From: Monocercomonoides exilis
Lineage: Eukaryota; Preaxostyla; Oxymonadida; Polymastigidae
Assembly (NCBI GenBank): GCA_001643675.2
Contig: LSRY02000061.1
Coordinates: 310,001 to 374,000, forward strand
Length of the DNA stretch: 64,000 nucleotides
Reading direction: 5' to 3'
Notes under the pieces: model-generated
Told to the model about the DNA's origin: nothing
Database searches by the model: none
Seen by the model: only the letters and a program-made list of their open reading frames with translations
Program-made: the position numbers and the translations under genes
Part shown: positions 25,001 to 34,316 of the stretch, one piece after another
Layout of the letters: every line of letters starts with the position of its first letter
How positions within the stretch are numbered: the stretch's first letter is position 1

Positions 25001-25582
25001 TTTTCTTCTGCTTCTAACGCTTTTGTTTCTCTGGAGGAGTCTGCAGCAGATTCTTTGGCAGTGTTCAAAGAGGACAAAAGTGTGTTTCTGCTGCTTGTGT
25101 CTGTGTCCAGCAAGCAGACGGTGGATGTCTGGACGATTCTGATATTTGTGGCGATGCTGCTGTTCAGCATACTGATCTTGGGGGTGTGCATAGCTCTTGC
25201 CTGCATCCGGAGGAGGAGGAGGAGGCTGCTAAATCAGGGTGGGATGGGAGGTGGAGGAGACGGGGGAGAAGAAGGGGTGGGAGAAGGGGAAGGAGGAGGA
25301 GGAGGAGGAGGAGGGAGAGGATTGGGAGGAGAAGGGAGAAGGTTGGAAGGCGATGGCAATGATGGTGATGAGCGCGGAAGAAGGAGGAGAAGGAGGAGAG
25401 AAGAAGAAGACCGAAGAAGAAGAAGAGAGGATGTGGAAGAAGATTTGCAGGAAGAAATGTTTGCGGTGGCTATGCTGGTGATATCAGAGATGGAGAGGGA
25501 GGAGCGGGAGAGAAGAGAGAGGGAGCAGAAGGAAGAAGAAGAAGTCAATGCGCGAAGCAACAACCAAAGAAGAGATAGAGAA

Positions 25583-25617
<35 letters not shown>

Positions 25618-25903
25618 AAGAGAAAGGGTTGAAAGAGAAGCAAAAGGAATGGAGCAGTCCTTGCACAGACCTTCACTGGTTCTCAACGGAGCTGATGTTG
25701 ACAATCATTTCCATATGAATATTCCTGAGAATTTGCACAATTCACCTTCGTCGCTGTCTTCTTCAACATCATCATCATCATCATCATCATCTTCTTCTTC
25801 TTCTTCTTCTTCTTCTTCTTCTGCATCACAAAGAAAAAGAAGCTATGAAAGAAAAGATAAGTCAGAAGAGGACACACAATACTTGCTTGACGAGCACGAT
25901 TAA
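22036..25903 (+). CDS. Integrin-alpha-like FG-GAP single-pass membrane protein
   Basis: Four exons are inferred: 22036-22180, 22236-22541, 22577-22750 and 22950-25903. They total 3579 bases, an exact multiple of three (1192 residues). A signal peptide (MFLFIILCFTNSSC) leads into FG-GAP/beta-propeller blades: VRFGENVLFINYYWIAVSD, then SFGFSISAVFSN with RIFVVSAPSG, then FFGYSISIEFSGVLAIGIPG, then MYGSSVYAGPECVFVGGFG. Later ectodomain pieces include LVSSAFCSSLAASYDGEW, where Ser and charged low-complexity inserts separate the blades. A membrane helix lies at about 935-959 (WTILIFVAMLLFSILILGV), followed by six arginines and a Gly/Arg/Glu-rich tail ending in more poly-Ser. There is no GFFKR integrin motif and no obvious calcium-binding DxDxDG loop, so integrin function is a resemblance of layout only. 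The role is probably surface adhesion or recognition. Confidence 0.78.
24282..24426 (+). repeat. TCT/TTC trinucleotide expansion coding for poly-serine
   Basis: Inside the FG-GAP gene, about 48 codons are almost all TCT or TCA with four CCT-type proline breaks near the 3' side. The opposite strand shows spurious poly-Glu and poly-Lys frames. A second, shorter run lies near 25760-25822. Confidence 0.95.
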
Positions 25904-26506
25904 AGACAATCTTTTGTGAGTGACTGAATGAAACATATATTCAAGCACTGATTGTGTGTGAGTGTGCTTCAAATTAATTAGAATGTTATTTTGACTGAAG
26001 GTTTATTGAAGATGCATCGAAGTTATTCTCAACAACGAGAAGTTACATTCACACGGTCCTTTCTATCCTTTGAAGAGAAAGAGAGAAATTAACACTACAG
26101 TTCCTTGCTTAGAATATTATTCACCATCATTAAGCAGGAAAAATACAAAGATTCATGTTTGGTTTTGCTTCATTTTTTTGTTTTACGATTCGTTTTCTGT
26201 TATAAACAAAAAAATAAACTAATTTTCAATAAGCAAAATAGGATGCACGTTTTTCAATTAAAAAAATGGAGAAGATATTTTAAATCCAAATGAATTATAA
26301 CTGCAGAACTTTAAAAATGAAAATTGATTTCAATTTTGATTCAAAGCTGTTTAGCATAAAGCCATAAGCATATTCATTATTTTTACCAGACATTTCAGAA
26401 TATGAAGACAAAAATTTTGTTCTTAATGAGTTGAAATAATGTTGATTAACGAAAAATATTCCAAATAGAAAAAATTCAATTTTATGGGCATTGATCAATA
26501 TAGACA
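25904..26506. other. AT-rich spacer upstream of the eL38 gene
   Basis: This follows the TAA of the FG-GAP gene. Short plus- and minus-strand frames (around 26105-26293 and 26295-26534) are Phe/Lys/Asn-rich and match nothing I know. No gene is supported. Confidence 0.5.
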
Positions 26507-26997
26507 ATGGTTTGCTTTGTTGGGAATAATTCATTTTTATTGATAACTTAATATCTTGTATATTTGTTTATACTGTTTAAATATGAAATCTCTGCCTTTG
26601 CTAAATAACTTCATTTTTTAGCCATACAGATTTACTGATCTTGCAGAATTCGCTCGTATTGTGTCAATTTCACGTAACAAAGGTAAAAATGATGTTTTTT
26701 TCGTTGCACATTAATTTATCAATTTTGCTTCGAAATAATTGTAAATGTTATTTGAAAGTTTGCTACATAAAAAGAGACGGAGCTGTTTTCAAGTTCAAGC
26801 TCAGAGGACCAACTCAAAAGACAACTCTCATTGTGCATGACGCTTCAAAAGCAAGAAGCGTTAGAAGGTCCATTCCAAGAGGTGTGCAATGAGAATTATT
26901 TTGATGTTAGTGAATATGTTTTGTTATTTGTTTTAAAAACTTTTCAGAGTGGAAAATTGTTGATGTTGCTCTTCACAAAAAGAAGGGGAAAAAATAA
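26507..26997 (+). CDS. 60S ribosomal protein eL38, four exons
   Basis: Exons 26622-26682, 26759-26881 and 26948-26997 are well supported. They encode PYRFTDLAEFARIVSISRNK, then VCYIKRDGAVFKFKLRG, then TTLIVHDASKARSVRRSIPR, then a WKIVDVALHKKKGKK tail and TAA. The block FKFKLRG-x5-TLIV-x-D-x2-KA-x5-SIP aligns without gaps to the eL38 core VKFKVRC-x5-TLVI-x-D-x2-KA-x5-SLP, and the length (about 78 residues) is normal for the family apart from a basic C-terminal extension. The protein belongs to the large ribosomal subunit. The reading frame opens directly at the exon that starts CCA TAC, so the start codon must lie in an upstream exon; the ATG at 26507-26509 followed at once by GT is my best candidate. 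The last 5' splice site is uncertain by two bases. Confidence 0.72.
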
Positions 26998-27269
26998 GAA
27001 AAATCGTAGCGATAAGACAATGATTAATTTTTGAAATTCGCTTTTTGCCTTCAATTCGAAGTGAATTCAAAGATCTTAAAGATAAATAAAGTATATCTGC
27101 TTCATTCTTTAAAAAAAAATAATAATTAATATGTTGCAAAAATTAGTTCTTTATTGTTATTAACCTTTTTGTTAAAAGTGTGAAAAATGAGTTTTTGAAA
27201 ACTGGATGGATTTTTTCAATTAAAAATTTGCTTGAAAATTACTTCAATAACAATTTAATATCGAATATG

Positions 27270-27854
27270 TTAAACACACAAAAAGTATCTTGGAGTGGTA
27301 CTTTTGTACTTCAAGTATTCCTTTCCAAATTGCGTAATTAAAAATTGCTCTTCCTCAATTACTTGCCTGTGTATTCCAATTATTGCAACAATGCACGAAA
27401 AGATCATTAAAATATTTGGATAAGCAATTGCCATTCCTGTGTGTAAAAGAATAAATCCAAGAAATGCTGGATTTCTACTGAATTTGTAAACTCCTTCTGT
27501 AATTAATGTTGTTTTTTGTTGCTTTTGAAAGCCAACGCGCCACGAATCTCCAAGAGACCACATCCCCATGTTAAAAACAAATGATGCAACTACGCAAACA
27601 AAAAGTCCCGAAATGCGCAAGAAACGTGAAGCAAATACAATTTTGAAAGAATTCTCGAAAAGACAAGATGTAATTTCAACACCAGCAACAAGATATGACC
27701 AAGCGACAAGGAATATTGTGTTAACACTTTTTTCGTTTTTCATATGCAACTGATATCCTTTCATTTTGATAATCAATCCTTTCACAAAATATGAAATGTA
27801 GACCGTTGAAAGGACAAATAGAATAACGTAGTTATATACAAATTGTAATTTCAT
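27270..27854 (-). CDS. Isoprenylcysteine carboxyl methyltransferase / PEMT-type membrane methyltransferase
   Basis: A 194-residue protein starting at the ATG at 27854; the frame also stays open further upstream, but only from a TTG. Four to five hydrophobic helices lead into the family's conserved end: MGMWSLGDSWRVGF, then LITEGVYKFSRNPAFLGFIL (the G-x-Y-x-x-x-R-x-P motif that binds S-adenosylmethionine), EEEQFL, FGKEYLKYKSTTPRYFL. This is the ICMT/phospholipid methyltransferase fold, which methylates either prenylated cysteine at protein C-termini or membrane lipids in the endoplasmic reticulum. It could also be a bacterial-type family member of unknown substrate. It has no intron. The TAA stop directly after the conserved C-terminus supports TAA being a true stop here. 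Confidence 0.82.
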   Translation of the reverse strand: MKLQFVYNYVILFVLSTVYISYFVKGLIIKMKGYQLHMKNEKSVNTIFLVAWSYLVAGVEITSCLFENSFKIVFASRFLRISGLFVCVVASFVFNMGMWSLGDSWRVGFQKQQKTTLITEGVYKFSRNPAFLGFILLHTGMAIAYPNILMIFSCIVAIIGIHRQVIEEEQFLITQFGKEYLKYKSTTPRYFLCV

Positions 27855-28185
27855 ATGAATTGTTCTCGAAATAACTCTATCCCTTAACTGAGCTTCAAAA
27901 AACCCAAAGGAAAGATCAACCAATCGGAAAAACGGTGTATCTCATCTTTGGTGTTATGCGAATCAACATATAACCATATCTTTTTCTTATTTTATTTGCT
28001 TAAATGTTAAGCAATTGTAGAAATCGATCATAGTCTCAAACTTTCGAAAACTTAAGAATATTACATGAAAAATTTCTTCGAATATTTTTAATAAGGGCTG
28101 AAAAAAAAATCTTAGAGATTAAATAAAAAAATTTTATTCTGTTAAAAAAAAAAAACCTTTTTTTAATAGATTAAAATATGACTTT
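27855..28185. other. AT-rich divergent intergenic region
   Basis: It lies between the starts of the methyltransferase (-) and SPRY (+) genes, so it should hold both promoters. It has A-runs near 28100 and 28145-28154. No distinct motif is identified. Confidence 0.5.
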
Positions 28186-30040
28186 ATGACTCAAAACGAA
28201 AAAAAAGAGACAAAAAAATATATTATGAACAGAGATCACAAGAAACAAAAGATGGAAAAGATTGAAGATTCTACCATCAACCCCGAAGATGTACTTGGAT
28301 TGCTTGATGTCAATTCCAAAAGTCTGAGCTTAGAACAAAAAAAATCTGTTGGAAAATTTTTATTTGGAACAATAAATACAATTCAGCAATTGAGCCTAAC
28401 CCCGGAAAAAGAGGAAGTTACAAATGCTTCAGACTTAAATACTTTACCGAAAAATTGTGCTGAAAATGTACTTCGAGAGCTGGATGAAATTATACGTATT
28501 TAATCAATTTTTCTACAAAATAATTTTTTTTATTGATTGTATGTTTTGAAAATGCGATGTAGCTCCTCCCCCAAAATTTCATAGCATACTACCAAAAGAC
28601 GTTGATCCAAAAGCTTCTGTAACATATGGTGACTTGCTAATTTTCGAAAAGGGTATTCTTTCAATGATGAAAAGAATGTCACAGGATTTTGAAAAAGATT
28701 TTGAAGAAAAGAAAGAAAAAGAAAGCAATCAGCAAAATGCTCCTCGAACGGAAGTTGATTCATCTGAAGTTGAAGAAAAGGAAGATAAGCAAATGAAAAT
28801 TAAGAAGCAACATTCAAAAAGAAAAAGTCACGACAGAAAAGAAAGAAGGGACCGCCACCACCATCATAAATCTTCAACAGATTTTGAAGCAATTGATTTG
28901 ACTCCTGAACTGTTTGAGTTTTCGGATTCCAACAAGTTCAACGTGGATGGTTCAACTTTCACATTTTCAACTTCAGAAACGGGATATGAAGCTGTCATAT
29001 TGAAAAATGTTATTTCGTCCGTATGGCTTTTTTTTATTATTTTCTCTATAATATGTGCTTATTCTGGAAATGTCTTTCAAATGATTCATTGACGAAGGGG
29101 ATTTGGAGATTGTATGTTCTGAAAATATGTCAAGTCATAATGATTTTTTGAAAATCAAATGCGTATATTGTATTTCTTTTCTTCTTTATTTTTATTTTTA
29201 TGTTTATTTTTTTTATAATTTTTTTGATATATTTTTAAATTCTCATTGTTTTCTTTTTTTTTAATTCTTTGGAAATAATATCTTTTTTAGAACATTTGAA
29301 ATTGTAAATAATGCAGGAGATTTTTGTATGTGTTACAGTTGTTTCTTTTCTTTTCTTTTCTTTTTTTCTTATTTGCAATAATTGTTTATTTTTTGCGTTA
29401 AATGCTAGGATTTTTTATTTTTTATTTTTTTATTTATTTTTTTTTTTTTTGGCATTTGTTATTATTGTTTTATTTTTTGCTCATTGCGAATTGATTTTAT
29501 TTCATTTTCATTCACTTTTGTATCTTTCGTATAAATAATGTTTCAAAGGCGTTGGGATTGTTCCAGAATATGATGAGTTTCCACGTAGTTCACGCTTTGT
29601 AGGAGCAACTGACTGTTTGAATTTTTAATTTTGTATTGTCTTCTTTTTTCGTGCTTCATTTGTTCGCATTATCTCTTTGTTCACTCATTTAATTCCTGAT
29701 TCACTGGCATGCTGCAAATTGTGTGTTTGAAGTTGGAGTATCTGCAGATTTCCATTGGTTTGCTTTTGTCAAAATTACAGTCTTTTTATTTCAACTCAAT
29801 TTTTTGTGCATTTTTGGTTCATTCAGGAATGCCCTTGTTGCAAAAGGGACGAATCAGACTGATTTTCCAATAAGATCATCGAATTCAGGGGATGTTATTG
29901 TGTGCGAAGTTGATATGACAACCAGAGATAGTTCGATGTGGTTTTTTAAAGACGGAGTGGCAGAGGATTCGGTTGTGACTGATTTGCCGGATTCGTTGCG
30001 TTTTGCAGTGTGCAATGAAGATATTACTTGGATGAAGTGA
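28186..30040 (+). CDS. SPRY-domain protein with very small exons
   Basis: The proposed exons are 28186-28495, 28563-29020, 29098-29111 (14 bases), 29291-29325 (35 bases), 29549 to about 29614, and 29827-30040. One more small exon is probably missing between the last two, because their phases do not match. Splicing restores a SPRY domain: KFNVDGSTFTFSTSETGYEA, then VISS-GIWR-LTFEIVNNAGDF, then VGIVPEYDEFPRSSRFVGATD, then GDVIVCEVDMTTRDSSMWFF with KDG and LPDSLRFAVCNED. The N-terminal half is a charged, Lys/Glu-rich region with a HHHHK stretch and a proline patch at the first junction (PPPPKFHSILP). SPRY domains bind partner proteins; no RING or B-box is visible. The partner is unknown. Confidence 0.75.
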
Positions 30041-31235
30041 ATGCATGAATGAATGAATGAGCAAATATTCGAAAAGAAAATTTGAATTTTAAAATCATTG
30101 TTTAATATATATATATATAATATATAATATTCACATTTTCGTTTCTCACGAATAATGCAAATATTCATATGTATTAAATAGTTTTCTTTAAGAAACAACG
30201 GAGATTCTATTCGAATAATCGAACTTCGGCAATACAGCACACCTCTTCATGGAGATATTCCAGAAAGAACTTATCATTATCAAAGTTAATAAAATAAAGA
30301 AAGTGAAGTCAAAAGGTAAAGGTTGTGTGTATTTTTTTCGCTAATGTCGTGGATTTGAGTTGATGCGTTTGAGTTGATATTTTTTATGAGGAATTTCCTT
30401 CAATTTTGAGCAATTGGGACGAAATATTTTGCTTTATGAATTTTGTTCAAAACTATATTTTCTAAATTTTTTCTCAGTTTTAAATTTTTTTTTTTTTTTC
30501 TGTTATTTTTTGCATTGTTACGGTTGATTTATAATGATATGATTGCAGAAAAATGTGGAACAAATCTCAATTTTTTTCATAATTGTAAAATTTTGCACTA
30601 GTTCTTTATCTTTGCAAAGATGAAGCTTTTTTTATTTAACAAAAATAATAAAATGAAATTTTTTAGTTTTATCAATACAGAAATTGAAGTTGCATATTAT
30701 TATTTTAACTTCAAAAATTCTCTTTTGAATAAGTTGTTTGCAGTTAAATATTAGAAATCCTTGTTTGTGGCACTTTAAAGAATAATGTGGGCATGCATTA
30801 ATAATTTGCTATTTTTGAAATTCAATGAAGTTGACATCAAAAGAATATTCCTAATAATAATTTATTCGCTCTTTCCTTTATATTTTCATTTGAATAATTG
30901 CAATTATCTGTCAAATTCAGGAAAATTTGAGAGCATATGAACTTTGTCCAATATATTTGATTTAATCCATTAAATTATTTGCTTGCGAAACATTAAAGAA
31001 ATAAGAAAATCTCAGCTAATACTATTTATACAAAATAAATTGAAAAGCAATCTCAGCTTGTAAACAAGCGAGAACATAGAAATGAAAAATTATTTTGTGA
31101 TCAAAAAATTAAGAAAAATAAATTTTTGTGGTTACGGATTAGAAAATTTCAAGAAATAAAAAAAGATTCAGCAAATCTTCGATTACAAATAAAAAGGATT
31201 CAAATGAAATTGCTTTTCGTATGAAACAGAGCAAA
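30041..31235. other. AT-rich spacer
   Basis: 1.2 kb between the 3' ends of the SPRY (+) and ML-domain (-) genes. It contains a TATA-type dinucleotide run near 30107-30130 and T-runs near 30487-30500. I see nothing coding. Confidence 0.6.
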
Positions 31236-32357
31236 TTAATGCTTGAATGGATGCCATCTCCTGAAGGGTTGCTGTTCAACGAATTTTTTAACAACAACAG
31301 TATCCGTCTGTGGTTCTTCTTTTGGTGGCTCGTCTTTCGGTTCTTCTCGATATTCCAGTGGCTGAAACACGCTTTCTTTTATTTCTTCTTCAACAGCATA
31401 TTCTTGCTCTGGTTCCTGTTTCTGCTCCTGCTCCTGTTCTGGCTCTTGATCTGGTTGGTATTCTTCTTCCATAACTAACTCCAACTCTGGTTCTGACACT
31501 TGATCCATTTCTGGTTCTGGTGTTGGCTCTGGTGTTGGCTCTGGCTCTGGTTCTGGAACAGGTTTTGGGTGCGGACGAGGATGTGGGCGCGGGTGAGGGT
31601 GAGGATGAGGATGAGGATGAGGGCGAGGATGAGGGCGAGGGGGATGATGACGACGGGTATGTGGTGATTGATCAAAATCATCATGATACATCTCAGGATG
31701 CGACTGTTTTTGAGAATCTTGAGCTGAGAAATCTTCCTCGGTATATTCTTCAAATTCTGTTTGATATGCATGTTCTGGTTCGTCAAACATGGAATCATAC
31801 TCGTGTTCCTCACGAACTGTTGGTGAGCGTCTATGTCTACGACTCTTTCCCATTGTGCTGAAATTAACGCACATTAGTTCCTCTCCTTCTGTCCCAAAGC
31901 ATTGAATTTTCACGTTGCGCTTTCCATGAATTTTTCTTGGAAAACGCACGATTTTATGTATTTCGATCTCCGATGGTTCAATTGGGCAAGATCTTACTTT
32001 ACATAAATCAATCCGATGCTTGTTTGATCGAATTTTTTCATGAGGTCGATGCAAATCATCAAAGCTTTCTTCATTTGTGAAAGGATCATTCATAAATGTT
32101 TTTGTTTGATTCCGTTTGTTATGTGACACTGTCATTATGCAAAATCCTTTGCTTATTTCTTCAATAACGTTCATGCTGACATTCACTTCATACTGCTTAC
32201 CTTTCGTTCCACGATGTCCAAAAGCGTGCGTTGACTCACTTTTATAATAAGGCTTTACAGAAATTTTTTCAATTTGGATAACACCTCTTCCTTCAAGGCA
32301 ATTATCAACTCTATAACTCTCAATTAATAAAAAAATACAAAATGCAACAAAGAACAT
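31236..32357 (-). CDS. Secreted ML-domain (NPC2/MD-2-like) lipid-binding protein with His-Pro and Glu-rich tail
   Basis: 373 residues from the ATG at 32357. A signal peptide (MFFVAFCIFLLI) precedes an ML-like domain at about 20-168. The domain holds Cys in DNCLEG, GFCIMTV, DLCKVRSCPIEPSEIEI, the proline position VRFPRKIHGKRN, and Cys in IQCFG and LMCVNFS; these fit the usual disulfide-bonded sandwich that holds a sterol or other lipid. After an RRHRR basic patch comes a tail unlike ordinary NPC2: alternating HP and RP pairs (about 240-265), then PEPEPEPTPEP, then EQEQEQKQEPEQE, and an end of RRWHPFKH. The HP run could bind metal ions. Secretion or lysosomal delivery is inferred from the signal peptide; the lipid is unknown. 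Confidence 0.66.
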   Translation of the reverse strand: MFFVAFCIFLLIESYRVDNCLEGRGVIQIEKISVKPYYKSESTHAFGHRGTKGKQYEVNVSMNVIEEISKGFCIMTVSHNKRNQTKTFMNDPFTNEESFDDLHRPHEKIRSNKHRIDLCKVRSCPIEPSEIEIHKIVRFPRKIHGKRNVKIQCFGTEGEELMCVNFSTMGKSRRHRRSPTVREEHEYDSMFDEPEHAYQTEFEEYTEEDFSAQDSQKQSHPEMYHDDFDQSPHTRRHHPPRPHPRPHPHPHPHPHPRPHPRPHPKPVPEPEPEPTPEPTPEPEMDQVSEPELELVMEEEYQPDQEPEQEQEQKQEPEQEYAVEEEIKESVFQPLEYREEPKDEPPKEEPQTDTVVVKKFVEQQPFRRWHPFKH

Positions 32358-32704
32358 TTTATTTATTTATTACATAATTTCTGATCTAAATCAAAATCTT
32401 TTTCATGTTTTTTTAATGATTAATTCATTAAAAAAGGGAAGGTGAACGTGTTATTGCGAATTTATATAAAATTCATATTTATACCTACTCTTCAATAAAA
32501 TTTTAACTATTTTGGAACAATCACAGATGCAGTCTATCCAAAAAAAAAGAAAGAAAAAAGAAAAAAAAGAAAGAAAGAAAGAAAGAAAAAAGAAAAGAAA
32601 GAAAGAAAGAAAAAAAGAAAAAGAAAAGAAAAGAAAAGTTAAGAAAAGAAAAGAAAAAAGAAAAAATTCCCACAATCTCTTGTTGAAATTACGATAAAAA
32701 TTCA
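32358..32704. other. Polypurine tract upstream of the transposase
   Basis: From about 32541 to 32668 the plus strand is GAAA/AAAG repeat. It lies between the ML-domain gene start (-) and the transposase start (+). No inverted repeat that would mark a transposon end was found. Confidence 0.7.
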
Positions 32705-33967
32705 ATGCAAACAATTTCCTTTCTGGATGCGAGAACACCAAACAAAAGGACATTATTGAGCAGCCAAGTTCCAGATATATCAGAATACAGAGTTGAATAT
32801 ATGGCAACACATTTTTCACATCCTTTGGAAGATATGATGCATGAAAATATTAGAATGAGAGCAGCTTTGAAAGAAAAGGAAGACAGAGAAAAAAAAATTG
32901 AACAATTCAGGCAGAAGGATACGGAGGTTGAAGGAAAATGCAAAAGGCCATACACTCCAGCAACTGTCGAAAAAAGAAAAAAACTTACAGATTTATTCAG
33001 AATTTATGGAAGAAGCAAATCCGAAAGCTGGTATGCGAATGAATGCACACTTACAAACATCACCACCAGCAGATATTTACAAAAACTGCAGATTGGAATA
33101 GATATTATTCACAATGAAAAACAAAAAGGAAGGAAAAAAATAGTGAACAATGATCGTTACAAGAATCTCATTAGACAGAAAATGAAACAGAATCCATTAA
33201 CCACCCTTCGAACGATATCACACGAGCTTTCTTCAACTGGTTTGCATATTTCAAAATCTGCTGTACACAATATGCTTCATGAAAAAAACAATGATTTAGA
33301 TTTATTCCCGATATTTTCTTTCAAGAGAATTACTATCAGGCCTGCACACGCAATCACAGACGAAAATAAGAAACAAAAAATTCATTTCATTGAAAAATTA
33401 TTTCAATACGATAAAGATGGAGCATTAATTTTCTTCATCGATGAGACGTCATGGAACGTTAGTTGCATCAGGAAATACGGTTGGGCAGAAAAAGGAGAAA
33501 AAGTATTTGTTCCTCCACCTCCACTTTTTCAATCTATTACAGCTATCACATCTATATCCATGTTAGGAATGGGCTACACAGAAGTTATTAGAGGAACTGT
33601 CGACCATGAAGTGTTTGAAGCCTATATAAAGCGTTTTCTATTATCCATCAAAAATTACAAATCGTCTGTGATCGTTATGGACAATGCAACAATCCATCAT
33701 ATTAACATGGACAGTCTTATAAAAGAAGTTGGACATGTCATGCTATTTAAAGATGTATATTCTCCAATTTTGAACCCAATCGAGAATATATTTGGCATTT
33801 GGAAGGCAAGAGTTGAATCAAATACGTCAAAGAAGGAAGAAGAGTCGAACCTTTTCTCTGAAATGGCAAAAACCTTTGTCAAAATTTCTGCCAGAGAAGT
33901 CAGAAAAACCATCATGGATATCGAAACAAATATATGGCCACAGGTCATATCCTTGAAGGATCTGTGA
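32705..33967 (+). CDS. Tc1/mariner-IS630 superfamily transposase, apparently intact
   Basis: 420 residues from ATG to TGA with no break. A coiled-coil N-terminus (about 45-75) and a helix-turn-helix segment (about 80-200, with LTTLRTISHELSSTGLHISK and SAVHNML) precede the catalytic core. The three acidic residues are visible: FFIDETSW (Asp246), VIVMDNATIHH (Asp326) and YSPILNPIENIFGIWK (Glu360), with 33 residues between the last two. KYGWAEKGEKV and GTVDHEVFEAYIKRFL are typical of IS630/Tc1-like enzymes, which cut and paste at TA. I could not find terminal inverted repeats, so the element's ends are undefined. An open frame with all three catalytic residues suggests recent arrival or ongoing activity. 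Confidence 0.88.
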   Translation: MQTISFLDARTPNKRTLLSSQVPDISEYRVEYMATHFSHPLEDMMHENIRMRAALKEKEDREKKIEQFRQKDTEVEGKCKRPYTPATVEKRKKLTDLFRIYGRSKSESWYANECTLTNITTSRYLQKLQIGIDIIHNEKQKGRKKIVNNDRYKNLIRQKMKQNPLTTLRTISHELSSTGLHISKSAVHNMLHEKNNDLDLFPIFSFKRITIRPAHAITDENKKQKIHFIEKLFQYDKDGALIFFIDETSWNVSCIRKYGWAEKGEKVFVPPPPLFQSITAITSISMLGMGYTEVIRGTVDHEVFEAYIKRFLLSIKNYKSSVIVMDNATIHHINMDSLIKEVGHVMLFKDVYSPILNPIENIFGIWKARVESNTSKKEEESNLFSEMAKTFVKISAREVRKTIMDIETNIWPQVISLKDL

Positions 33968-34210
33968 AGCAAGTTTTTTATTTTAATTTTTTCACCATTT
34001 CATAAGTTTATTTTTGTTTCAAATGTAACATTCGCTTTCTTATTACAATGATTTTTTTTGTTACAAAAACAAAGTTGGAAAAACACTTGTGTTTCTTATT
34101 ACTTCATTTGTTCGTTCATTATATTTTTGACATTTCTTTTTACAAAACAAATACAAATTTAAACAGAATATCTTTTTGTTTATTATGAGATGAATTGTGA
34201 AATAAAAAAA

Positions 34211-34316
34211 AAATTTCAAAATTATTGAGTTATTTTGAAATTACCCAATAATTTTGAAATTGTCTATGGAAATTTTGAAATTTTTGGGGAATTTTGCAAT
34301 TACTCAGGAAGACAAA
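34211..34316. repeat. Array of near-palindromic AATTTTGAAATT units, copy 1
   Basis: Four to five spaced units of AATTTTGAAATT or AATTTCAAAATT, ending GCAATTACTC. It resembles 36500-36580, whose end reads CACAATTACAC. The motif is nearly its own reverse complement, so orientation is ambiguous. Confidence 0.6.

Noticed and set aside
24282-25822. CRISPR-like repeats
   Set aside because: Repeats are microsatellites or coding low complexity without regular spacers, and the genome is eukaryotic.
32512-32697. Lys/Glu/Arg repeat frame before the transposase
   Set aside because: It is the translation of a GAAA polypurine tract, out of context with any gene.
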